Below, one piece after another: positions 43,801 to 53,524 of a stretch of 64,000 nucleotides of DNA. The stretch spans positions 220,344-284,343 of the forward strand of contig CAJINV010000001.1 of NCBI GenBank assembly GCA_905178155.1. The letters run 5' to 3'. Position 1 is the first letter of the stretch. Every line of letters starts with the position of its first letter. The notes below the pieces were generated by a model. The model saw nothing but the letters and a program-made list of their open reading frames with translations. It was not told the origin of the DNA and did not search any database. Source of the stretch: Amoebophrya sp. A120. Lineage: Eukaryota > Sar > Dinophyceae > Syndiniales > Amoebophryaceae. The position numbers and the translations under genes were made by a program.

Positions 43801-46800
43801 ACACCCAACAAGGGCGAGCGAGTGGTCGCGCGGTTGTAAAAGCCCTGGCACGACGCGGAACAATCTGGGGCCCGGCAATGGACGGAATTGCATGCCCCCG
43901 TCCGCAGGGTCCATCCCGCTTCCATGGGCCAGAAATACCCGAGCCCGAGGGCAAGGCCAGGTCGGAAATGGTCCACCAAAAGACGGCGCACTAGCCCCAA
44001 AGCGAGTTTTTTTTTTGATTCAAAAACGAATCCGCTGAATTTGTTAAATCAAAGAAACAGCCCTGGTTTCAAGGGTAGAGAGGCCACTTCTGCAACCCCA
44101 AACAAAAGATCCGACCAAGGATCCGACCAAGGTTCAAAGTCTCCAATCACGGCGGTATGGCAAAAGCGTCAGAGGCGAGAAAAAAGTTCCTAAAAAGTTC
44201 CGTTCAAGATCCGATAAAGTTCCGATCAAGTTCCGATTAAGATCCTGTCCAGAGGACACTTTTTTTGCCGCTTCTCCTGGCCTCTCCCACGACTAGAATC
44301 GATGGATTTGGCGGCGCAAAAAAAGTGGCATCCGAGAGGACCTTGATCGGCATTTGATCGGAGCTTTTGAGAATGAAGGCGGCGGCCGTGAACTCCGGAA
44401 AGTGGCCCCATGCCCGACCGAATTCCACTGGAAAATGCTCCTGAATATCTTGATAGGATCTTTTCGGGATCTCAGACGAGCTGAAGTAGCCCGGCGTTCC
44501 GTGAGTAAGAAAGCGGCATGAATGCGGAACGGTCCTTATCCTCATCTTCGTTATCTGGCAGATAAACCAATCGATCGGGGTGGCCCGCGCGGCCCGGTTG
44601 TAAATTCAGTGCAACTTCTCTTTTGTCTTCTTCCTTGAGAAGATCCACATCCATCTTGTCGTCGTCAGCCGCAGTAATGTCGTCGAGCGCCTCCTGCACT
44701 GGCCAAGGACCCCATAGGCCGGCGGCCCCTGGAAACGCGTTTCGCCCGTGGTCTTCGACGTGGAACGGAGTTTTATCCTGCTGCATTTTTCTGCCGTTTA
44801 TTTCGTGAGCGGGTAGTTGCTGAAGAAATCGATGTTTGCGCGGCGCGGTAGTCCAGGGACCGGCTGCTCCAACCGCACCTCTACTGCTCTGCGAGAATCC
44901 GGTTGCAGTACTACTGACTCCTGGCAGCTGCTCGACGTGGTCCTCTCCATCGTCATAATACTGAAAGGTGCAGAGCTCCTTCACATAGATGTGGATCGGA
45001 ACCGGCATCCCGTTAATCTGGCGCACATTCACCGCCTCAAACCCGGACCGCGTGTGCGAGCTGCGAATCAGTCCGAAGCGTACCGGGATGGGCACCGAGA
45101 GCGGAATGTGGGGGCGCCGGCACCTTAGCGTAGTTGCACGGACAAAGAAATACAATTTCGCATCTTGGTGACGAGAAAAGCATCTCTCTGTACACAAACG
45201 AATCATACTCATAGCGTGAATGACATATCAATAGCACAAACACAAATAGTCACCAGAGCTCAATTTGCTTTCCCTTTGTTTGTTTCGCTTTGCTTTCACT
45301 CACTGTCCAACCGAAATCAATCCTCAGCTCCCTGATGAGAAACCAGGAGCCGAGTATAGCAGTACTTTTTCCAACTCGTCCCATAGGATGAAGTACTAGT
45401 ACCTGGTGCTGAGCGAAGCTCCGGTGGAGGTCCAGCACGTGTTGGTGTCGTCCTGTGCCATATCAAATGTAAAAATGTCTGGGTCTGGAAGAATGCAAGA
45501 TTTGTGATGCAGGTTTTCCATGACCCATGAGGTCTGCAATGCGAGACCCAGCATGACAGATTCTTTGAGGTCTCCATCATGCCTTTCCTGCATGAGAAAC
45601 TCCCTCTCAACTTGGGCAAAAGCGGGCAGCTTTTGGCACTCACGCAACACAGATTTTTGCATCATTCGGATTTAGCATGACAAGTTCTAATCTTCCAGAC
45701 CCAGACATTTTTACATTTGATATGCCAAGTCGCTGATCTCCCGCGCGACGTAGGTGTGAATATTTTCACTAACCTATCCTGAGTAAAAATCCCCCCTCCC
45801 CATATCGAAAAGGTATGCTTCCGAAAATTTGCGTTGCTGATTTGAGGTCGCAAATCACATTTGTATTGCAAGAAGACAAGGGCAGAAGCTTCCGCCCCAC
45901 TATGGAAGCGATTTGTCATGCTGTTGGCCCTAAAAGTGACCCGCTTGCCATGCTGAACAACTAGACACGTACGCCCCTAACTAGCCTGGAGATCTGCCCG
46001 AAGTGCCTCTCTGCAATACAAAGCTGATCTGTGATGTACGCAAATCCAGCATCAGAGACTTCCTTTTGATGTGGGGAGGGGGGATTTTTCCTTTTGATAT
46101 AACCGCGTTGACATCGTCGTCCGGGTGGTACTTGATGCCTGGCAGGCCCTGCAGGGGAAGCAGGGTGTCGGGCGTAATGTACGCGAACCCGAGCAAGGAG
46201 CGGAGGGGAAGGACCTTTCCCAACTTGTGGCTGCTCGAATATGTCACGATTCGGCCCGTGAATTCACCGAGCTGGGAAAGGTCTTGCAGTTTCCAATTAA
46301 AATGATCCGTGGCAGCTTTGTTGTTGGACGTCGCGGAGGATCGCCCGCCGTGCAATCGCGGTCCAGCATGTTGATGCGGACGATCGTGATCCCTTGCCTG
46401 GGTCCAGCGCTCCTCGCGCTGTGCGGCCTTCCCCATCTGCCGCTGTCCGAAGACAACGCTACTATGAAAATCGACACCGCCGCTCGTGCGTCCGACTATG
46501 TGTCGGGCCTGTGGCGAGGATTCTTGACTCGTTTCGAAGTGGTCGCTCCTCGGTCTAGTGCGCGCCCACGATCCACCTTGCGTGCTTGTTCTGGCATGAG
46601 CCGCCCACTCGTTTTCGTTACGAACCACGTGCTGAGAGGATGTTGAAGTAGCGTGGCTAATTTGATGTTGTTGAAAAATAACGCCGTCTACTCCTTTGGT
46701 CGTGCCAGAAAGAGATTCTGGCTCATCTGCCGGGGCGACAACTTCTCGCGGGGAGGAAGAATTTTCTTCACGACCCTCTCGTGGTCGTCCAGGCGCTGTT

Positions 46801-47078
46801 CTACTTGCGGCAGAGGAAGTAGAAGAAGTTCTGTGCGAAAGATCATGCCGCGCTGGAGACGGACCACCATCCTCCACCTGTACATGCTCGTCGACCCCCC
46901 GCGCTTCGCTGTAATTCGAATGACCGGAGTCGGACCTCCGCGAAGCAGGCGTACCATTCATCTCCGTTGTCGACCCATCCCCTCGTCGTTCGGGTTCAAC
47001 ATCCTCAACATTCAATGTAGCCAGCGACGTCTGTATTCCAGAGCCGAAACAGATGAAACTCGAGACAAAAAGCTTCAT
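40869..47078 (-). CDS. Large low-complexity protein with an exon split by two 1-kb inserts
   Basis: Unknown function. Model: start near 47078 (MKLFVSSFICFGSGIQTSLA, signal-like); exon to 46100 with a Ser/Arg/Glu-rich region, then DHFNWKLQDLSQLGEFTGRI and LLGFAYITPDTLLPLQGLPG; exon 45723-45774 (NIHTYVAREISDLA) between two introners; exon 45403-45460 (DTNTCWTSTGASLSTR); conventional intron 45124-45402; exon from 45123 with PHIPLSVPIPVRFGLIRSSH and NVRQINGMPVPIHIYVKELC. This exon reaches VYLPDNEDEDKDRSAFMPLS, where two inserts flanked by copies of the exon interrupt it (44508-44544, 43482-43530, 42430-42478). After the last copy it reads EEHGEISTATGQNSIEEEPE. Intron 42162-42361 then joins MIPS to GCPTPEEVYFSTTTERHSPQ, and a 430-codon Ser/Ala/Pro/Gln-rich exon ends at 40869. 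All junctions except the insert-split one keep frame. Confidence 0.6.
42430..42478 (-). repeat. Exon repeat copy 1 (49 bp)
   Basis: Matches 43482-43530 with one A/G difference and shares its right 36 bp with 44508-44543. Reads DKDRSAFMPLSEEHG in the gene frame and continues in frame downstream, so it is the 3' boundary of the original exon. Confidence 0.9.
42479..43481. other. Insert 1 within the low-complexity gene, about 1.0 kb
   Basis: Flanked by 49-bp direct repeats of exon sequence. No coding frame with known domains. Contains a family K introner (about 43175-43385) and, near 43433-43461, a short hairpin (aaaccggcg, then cgccggttt). Could be an unusual intron, a repair-filled break or a non-autonomous mobile element. 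Confidence 0.6.
43175..43385. mobile_element. Introner, family K, nested in insert 1, TSD ggata
   Basis: Ends gcaagaaaaaagttgcacag and gtaactgtatagcacttttt. Likely TSD ggata at 43170-43174 and 43386-43390. Interior ctctggcatgcc, gcattacaggttt, tttgtgttgc. Same family as 5627-5867, but lying in non-exon sequence. Confidence 0.82.
43482..43530 (-). repeat. Exon repeat copy 2 (49 bp)
   Basis: Middle copy. Its left 49 bp equals copy 1 with one mismatch; its right part, 43495-43531, equals copy 3 with one mismatch. It is flanked on both sides by insert sequence. Confidence 0.9.
43532..44507. other. Insert 2 within the low-complexity gene, about 1.0 kb, GC-rich in part
   Basis: Flanked by 37-bp direct repeats of exon sequence. 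Distinct in sequence from insert 1. At about 44095-44240 there are short irregular repeats of GATCCGA and AAGTTCCGAT type. No protein-like frame and no TIR. Confidence 0.6.
44508..44544 (-). repeat. Exon repeat copy 3 (37 bp)
   Basis: Continuous with the upstream coding exon (EDEDKDRSAFMPLS), so it marks the 5' boundary of the original exon. One base differs from copy 2; it equals copy 1 over the shared part. Confidence 0.9.
45461..45722 (-). mobile_element. Introner, family G, reverse orientation, TSD tgcca
   Basis: Ends gtaaaaatgtctgggtctgg and ccagacccagacatttttac. TSD tgcca at 45456-45460 and 45723-45727. Excision joins REISDLA to QDDTNTCW in frame. The interior is almost the reverse complement of 19723-19984. 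Confidence 0.95.
45775..46099. mobile_element. Introner, family S, TSD taacc
   Basis: Ends gagtaaaaatcccccctccc and ggggggatttttccttttga. TSD taacc at 45770-45774 and 46100-46104. Excision joins DDDVNAV to SENIHTYV in frame. Contains the family S internal palindromes near 45840 and 46030. Confidence 0.95.
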
Positions 47079-47189
47079 GCCAACGCCAAGGCAAGATGAA
47101 CTCCTGCCCCCGCCGCATGAGGGTCTGGCAGAGGACCAAGACTGCCGCATAGTACAGTTTTCGCTTGATGCAGTTCTCAGCCGATGCAT

Positions 47190-48151
47190 CGCTTCGATTT
47201 TACTTCGCTGGGATGATCAGGCTGTGGCTCGTTTCAGTTTATTCTTCTGTATCCTTTATACGCATCTACAGGGAGGTGTAGCGCAAGGAGGATCTTCCAC
47301 TACTAGAAGCTAGTGAACTGGTGCACCAAAATCTTTTTCGTACGGCTTGAAGATCATATCCAAAACTAATAATTTTTTGAAGAAACAAACCTATTCAAAA
47401 CACAAAAAGAAAAAGTTGTAAGGCCTTTCGCTATTCTACATGGGTCATATCATCGATCTAATAATTGTTGAAAATTTCACAAAAAATTCTGTCTCATATG
47501 ACGCACGGCGGTGGACCAAAAACTGCCGGGATGCAGAGAACCAATGGAGAACATTCACGCTGGGTTCGCCGAGGAGCGAATGCGGATTCAGAAACAAATC
47601 GAATCGCTTCGTTAGAATGAAGATCTCCGCCCGCACGCGACTTGTATCGACATCGTACGTTGCACCTGCATCTGTTTCGCTTTCGACGCACGGTGAATGC
47701 TTTTTTCAATCGTATCTTCACTACAGCAAGCAGTGAAAGTACAGCTAAAAAAAAGATCTTAAATTTTTTTGTTTTTGCTTCACGTTGCATTAAAGGAGGA
47801 TCACTGCTTTTGCAGCCTTCTGCAAAAGAACTAGCCAGAACACACACACACAAGCAGCTACTAGCTTTTGCAATACCGCAACAAGGGTGAAGTGGCGTTT
47901 AGACATTGACAAAATTCCTTTATTTAGTGATTCTGATGTTAAGTGACGCATAGATTTTTGTTTTTTCTTGTTGTACAGTGCTCGATGCATCGATATCTAG
48001 ACAGGCAGCAGATAAAATCGCAAACTACAGTAAACTACTGGAATGAATGACATTTGCTTACGTGTACGTCATATGTGATGTGCAAAACAAAACGTGGGCA
48101 CGACGTTTATTTCACAGTCCCATTCGCGGAAGATCGCCAAAAGCTATCAAT
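47190..48151. other. Intergenic, nothing recognised
   Basis: AT-rich, with a short CA run near 47838. Short frames on both strands show no domain-like sequence, and no introner ends were seen. Confidence 0.5.
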
Positions 48152-49673
48152 CTAGCTATTCTCGAAGCCATCCCTCGGCGTCACAAAGCGGCTTTGCATC
48201 TTCTCTGTGCATCCCCGTAGATAAGGTGAAACCGGTCGCTTTTTGGCCGCCTTTAGACCCACTTGCTGCAGCAGCCTTGACCCGGTGGCGGTGCCGAGGT
48301 AGAGTTGTTGCAAGGCGGTACGCAACCGCCTGTCATTCTCCTCCGTCAAAAGATTCGGGTGTGAGAACTTCTTGTTCCCCGATAATTGTTCCAGGCCGCC
48401 TCGAAATAAAGCACCGAATGGTTTGATGCCGCACTGCTGCTGCTCATCGCAGCGAGAAAAGAGAGGCTGTGTTGACCTGTCTACACTGCTAGGTGCTGCT
48501 TTTGCTTTCCTTTCTAGCGTTCGACACTAATAGCTGCGCAGAGAAAGTACTACTACTGTTCCGAGTGAAGTAGTCCTCTCCCTCGTCGAGCCGTGCGGAA
48601 GAAAAATAAAGGATGTTCGGAATGACAGTTCCCGTCGTAGCAGGCACGACCTGAATTTCTGCTGGACGCTGTTGTGGCGCTCTACTTCTACTTCTCGCGG
48701 AAGTGTCCCTGTCGACATCATCATTTTCGCTGGCACGAATAGTTGGAACGAGCACTGGAACTGTGTTGTGGTCTGCTTGCTCTTGGTCGACAGCCGCAAG
48801 TGATTTCTTACTCTGAGTATCAATATGATCATCGTCTCCCATATTCATGTCGAACACTTGTGCTTTTACCGGGCAACTATGTTTGATGTCCTCCTGTACC
48901 TGTTCATCCTCCTCGCGCAATTTCTGCTGTAATTCGGAAGAATCACGTTTACAACTTCCCGACACGGATACGCAGCTCAAACCTTGATCGTTTTCGTTGG
49001 TAGAGCAGCGAGGCGAACAATTTTCTTGTACTCGATTTCGCGTTGCGACGATCGTGCGGATCTGTTTCTCGGTTGATACATTCGTGGATGCAATTATCGT
49101 GCTGCTTCTAGGAGGGCCGCGATGCTCAGGAGCTCCGGTCTTTTTCTTTATTTCACCAGATGAACGCGGTCGCGGAGTCGTTCTTCTATATTTGTCTCTA
49201 TCTTCTGTCCTGTCTCGACCTCCTCTAGTAGAAGTCGTGCCCGCAGCGTGAGTTCGTCGTGGGCTACCAGTCTTTATCCCTTGATGTTGCGGCTGCATTT
49301 CTCCCAATGCCCCCGACAACCATCTCTTCTGTCGCCCAATCCATTTTATCTGGTCCAGGTCGTGATTTAACCTCGCTTGCCTCACGCGCTCCTTGCTGCT
49401 GCGCGACTGCGACGCTCGGTCGACAGACACAACTGGTCGGGGGGTTCTCGGGGTCGCGCTGCGCGGACAGCTTGCCGCCACGAGATGACCTCCATCCACC
49501 TTCGACTCTCGAAGACCGAGATCTTTCACTTGTTTCTCGGGACAAAACACATACCCCACTGGTCGCACCCTTGTTCTTTGCGAATTTTGATTTTCAACAC
49601 GCGTCATATTTTTACCGTTCGCCACAGCACGACGAGGAACAAAGTACCTTTTACTTTTTAGTTTTGCACGCAA
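48152..49673 (-). CDS. Basic low-complexity protein, probably two exons
   Basis: The first exon (about 48525-49673) starts MRAKLKSKRYFVPRRAVANG and is rich in Arg, Ser, Thr and Gln, with a charged helix (SSELQQKLREEDEQVQEDIK). Its frame stops at 48489, but a second frame, open from about 48520 to 48152, looks more protein-like: CGIKPFGALFRGGLEQLSGN, then DRRLRTALQQLYLGTATGSR and a basic tail ending FVTPRDGFENS. A small intron between them is likely, with a possible gtagtac donor near 48550 and several AG acceptors. No family recognised. Confidence 0.45.
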
Positions 49674-50441
49674 GGACAGTTGTGGACTGCTTGCACCATC
49701 ATGATCATAGTCATGCTAGATTACAGATGATGTAGTTGCGAATTGCCATGAGGGGAGATTACTAGAAGCCTCGCTCGGCCTGTTAGTTTGTTGATTTTTT
49801 CAGTCGCAAATCAGATCAAAGATCGCGCAACAATACTGCGACCATGATTGAAGAACGACTACGACTCACTAATGTTCTCGTTTTTTTTCGTTATTTAACA
49901 CGAACGATCTAAGCAGCACAACGATGACGACAGGGTGATAGACGAACAAGAAAGGAAAACACCAAGACGACGACAACAAAGGAAAACGACAACGAGACAC
50001 TTTGTTGCCCATTCATCGTAATACAGGAGAACGAAACTACAAGTAAGCAAAAGAACGGAACGATTGTTATAGTGAAAACGCAACGCCACGAAGCAAAGAC
50101 AAATAGCAAAAAATGCGAATGCAAATGCATCTTGCTTTTGCTATCCAATAGAACACATTCACAAATGTAGGTCGAGTGCCCGCGCCCTCGCTTGTCAAAC
50201 ATAGCAGGCACTGGAAAAGGGCGCTGAAAGAAACAGACAGAGCACAGATTATTTCAACTGAAAATGAAACCTATACACTCCGTTCGCGAAACACGAGACT
50301 ACAAGCAGCATCGAATAAAAAGCGCCAGAATGTTCATCTTGCAGCTTGACACCAGCAGTTCACGAACTGAAACCTATTTTTTCGCCGTTCTATGTAAGAG
50401 GACATCGATTCTCGATAGAACAACCGAATTTTCCACTACTA

Positions 50442-51356
50442 CTAGAAGTTCATCATGCTGATGTTTTCTCTGTCTTCTACCTGAGGCTGAGCTTGCGGAC
50501 CTCCAACTCCGCCAGCACCGAGAAAGCTCTGCACTGAAGCACTAGTACCAGCATTGCTGCCCCTGGTTTGCGGGGGCGAGAAGTCAAAGAACTGCTGACT
50601 GGTCTTATTTTTCCCTAATGTGCTATCGCCGAAGGAGCCGCTCGCGTTGAAACTCAGGCTGTTGCTGTTCGTTCCTCCGCCCTCATCGCTGCTGTCGAGA
50701 CTATCTAGGTAAAGGTTGCGATTCCGCAACGACGCGGAGGACGCGGATACCTGGCGGCTGCGGGAGGTGGAGTTCTTGTTTTCGCTGTTCGGCGTGTGCA
50801 TGTCGGAGTCGTCCTCGATGTCGTTCGTGTTCTCGGAAATGGCATTTAATAAAGCCACAGAAAGAAGTTGATTGTTGTTGTTCGCACTCTGGTTCATCTG
50901 TCTCGTAGTTCCGTCCTTCATTGCACTGTCGTGGTCCTCTATCAGCCTGTTCGCGTATCGGTGCGAAAACATCCTGTACGACGCACCAGCTGCTGTCGTG
51001 CCTCCCGCCCGGGGCGACGGTCTAGAAGTTGTACCTGCTTTGGAGTTGTTAATATTGTCTACTTCCACCGCCATTGAAGATGTTCCACCTGTCCTTCTAG
51101 GCGAGTTGTCCCTGCTGGTACTGTTGTATTCGCTGTCTTGTGACACTAGCGGGGTTCGAATCCCGATCCGCATCTGCGTGTCCTGGGAGGAATTCAAACT
51201 GTGTATGGACGGAGAAAGATTCTCTTCACTCCCCCCACCGCCGAAATTGGGACTGAACCGTAAGCGGTGCTGCTCGACGATGCTGAACTGTGACTTTTGC
51301 CGGAACGTCTCGCCGTCGGCCGGGATGCAGCTGATGTCGTTGTAGTTGTTCCACCC
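50442..51356 (-). pseudogene. Partial copy of importin alpha last exon (duplicate or artefact)
   Basis: Same codons as the genuine last exon at 52439-53359 (GWNNYNDISCIPADGETFRQ through DRENISMMNF). No upstream importin exons adjoin it; beyond the introner the sequence changes to unrelated DNA and a 100-N gap. Perfect identity at silent positions suggests a scaffold artefact or a very recent duplication. Confidence 0.75.
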
Positions 51357-51362
51357 GGACAT

Positions 51363-51521
51363 GTATCCTGTGCAAAAGTATCGCACTCGCATAAATTGCA
51401 GTTTAGCATGACAAATCTGGTTTCCTACCTGAATCAGCATGAGAAAATCCAGTTTTCTTCTTGGAAAAATTTGTTTATGCGATTTCTACTAGTACGATGC
51501 TTTTGTAATGCATAACATAGA
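51363..51521. mobile_element. Introner, family T, in the duplicated block
   Basis: Identical to 53360-53518; TSD ggacat at 51357-51362 and 51522-51527. The block boundary coincides with the second TSD. Confidence 0.9.
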
Positions 51522-51527
51522 GGACAT

Positions 51528-51732
51528 GCCCACCGCACTGCATGCTCTTTGTGAACCGGACGTGCCCACCGCACTGCCCGCAGTTTTGTTTATGCTTCGC
51601 GCTGAACAATCTCGGGGTCCATCACATTAGAGGCCGGGCGGGCCATTGTGGCCGCGGCTTGGGCTTGCTCCGTCATGCCTCAACCTGCCTTCAAGGCGGG
51701 CCAAGCATGTCGTCTCCACGCCTGGGGCATGC
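51528..51732. other. Short GC-rich stretch before the gap
   Basis: Unlike the flanking gene. The phrase gtgcccaccgcactgc occurs twice (near 51528 with a small change, and near 51562). Probably a contig tip that does not belong with the importin gene. Confidence 0.5.
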
Positions 51733-51832
51733 NNNNNNNNNNNNNNNNNNNNNNNNNNNNNNNNNNNNNNNNNNNNNNNNNNNNNNNNNNNNNNNNNNNN
51801 NNNNNNNNNNNNNNNNNNNNNNNNNNNNNNNN
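51733..51832. other. Assembly gap of 100 N
   Basis: Exactly 100 undetermined bases, the usual placeholder for a scaffold join of unknown size. It lies between the two copies of the 1.6-kb block. Confidence 0.99.
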
Positions 51833-51925
51833 CGATCCATTTAGCAGAAGCTAGATCCTAATGTGTCCAAACGCAAAGTAACAACGTCTGATCTAAAAAT
51901 GATCTCAGGCACCGACCGACCGGGA

Positions 51926-53524
51926 GACAGGGTGATAGACGAACAAGAAAGGAAAACACCAAGACGACGACAACAAAGGAAAACGACAACGAGACACTTT
52001 GTTGCCCATTCATCGTAATACAGGAGAACGAAACTACAAGTAAGCAAAAGAACGGAACGATTGTTATAGTGAAAACGCAACGCCACGAAGCAAAGACAAA
52101 TAGCAAAAAATGCGAATGCAAATGCATCTTGCTTTTGCTATCCAATAGAACACATTCACAAATGTAGGTCGAGTGCCCGCGCCCTCGCTTGTCAAACATA
52201 GCAGGCACTGGAAAAGGGCGCTGAAAGAAACAGACAGAGCACAGATTATTTCAACTGAAAATGAAACCTATACACTCCGTTCGCGAAACACGAGACTACA
52301 AGCAGCATCGAATAAAAAGCGCCAGAATGTTCATCTTGCAGCTTGACACCAGCAGTTCACGAACTGAAACCTATTTTTTCGCCGTTCTATGTAAGAGGAC
52401 ATCGATTCTCGATAGAACAACCGAATTTTCCACTACTACTAGAAGTTCATCATGCTGATGTTTTCTCTGTCTTCTACCTGAGGCTGAGCTTGCGGACCTC
52501 CAACTCCGCCAGCACCGAGAAAGCTCTGCACTGAAGCACTAGTACCAGCATTGCTGCCCCTGGTTTGCGGGGGCGAGAAGTCAAAGAACTGCTGACTGGT
52601 CTTATTTTTCCCTAATGTGCTATCGCCGAAGGAGCCGCTCGCGTTGAAACTCAGGCTGTTGCTGTTCGTTCCTCCGCCCTCATCGCTGCTGTCGAGACTA
52701 TCTAGGTAAAGGTTGCGATTCCGCAACGACGCGGAGGACGCGGATACCTGGCGGCTGCGGGAGGTGGAGTTCTTGTTTTCGCTGTTCGGCGTGTGCATGT
52801 CGGAGTCGTCCTCGATGTCGTTCGTGTTCTCGGAAATGGCATTTAATAAAGCCACAGAAAGAAGTTGATTGTTGTTGTTCGCACTCTGGTTCATCTGTCT
52901 CGTAGTTCCGTCCTTCATTGCACTGTCGTGGTCCTCTATCAGCCTGTTCGCGTATCGGTGCGAAAACATCCTGTACGACGCACCAGCTGCTGTCGTGCCT
53001 CCCGCCCGGGGCGACGGTCTAGAAGTTGTACCTGCTTTGGAGTTGTTAATATTGTCTACTTCCACCGCCATTGAAGATGTTCCACCTGTCCTTCTAGGCG
53101 AGTTGTCCCTGCTGGTACTGTTGTATTCGCTGTCTTGTGACACTAGCGGGGTTCGAATCCCGATCCGCATCTGCGTGTCCTGGGAGGAATTCAAACTGTG
53201 TATGGACGGAGAAAGATTCTCTTCACTCCCCCCACCGCCGAAATTGGGACTGAACCGTAAGCGGTGCTGCTCGACGATGCTGAACTGTGACTTTTGCCGG
53301 AACGTCTCGCCGTCGGCCGGGATGCAGCTGATGTCGTTGTAGTTGTTCCACCCGGACATGTATCCTGTGCAAAAGTATCGCACTCGCATAAATTGCAGTT
53401 TAGCATGACAAATCTGGTTTCCTACCTGAATCAGCATGAGAAAATCCAGTTTTCTTCTTGGAAAAATTTGTTTATGCGATTTCTACTAGTACGATGCTTT
53501 TGTAATGCATAACATAGAGGACAT
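51926..53524. repeat. Direct duplicate block, right copy (1599 bp)
   Basis: Partner of 49929-51527. This copy is continuous with the upstream importin alpha exons and is the one in the intact gene. Confidence 0.92.

Larger units (their letters stand above)
49929..51527. repeat. Direct duplicate block, left copy (1599 bp)
   Basis: Appears base-for-base the same as 51926-53524 at an offset of 1997. Holds the importin alpha 3' untranslated region, last exon and a T-family introner. It ends exactly at the right TSD (ggacat) of that introner, then diverges. Confidence 0.92.

Noticed and set aside
42434-44545. Retrotransposon insertion as the cause of the exon-flanked inserts
   Set aside because: No reverse transcriptase, no poly-A or terminal repeats are seen, and 37-49 bp target duplications are longer than usual for known retroelements.
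51140-51180. tRNA T-arm-like sequence (ggggttcgaatcccga), also at 53137-53177
   Set aside because: It lies inside the coding tail of importin alpha, reading IGIRTPLVSQ on the minus strand, and no acceptor stem, D-arm or anticodon arm fits around it.
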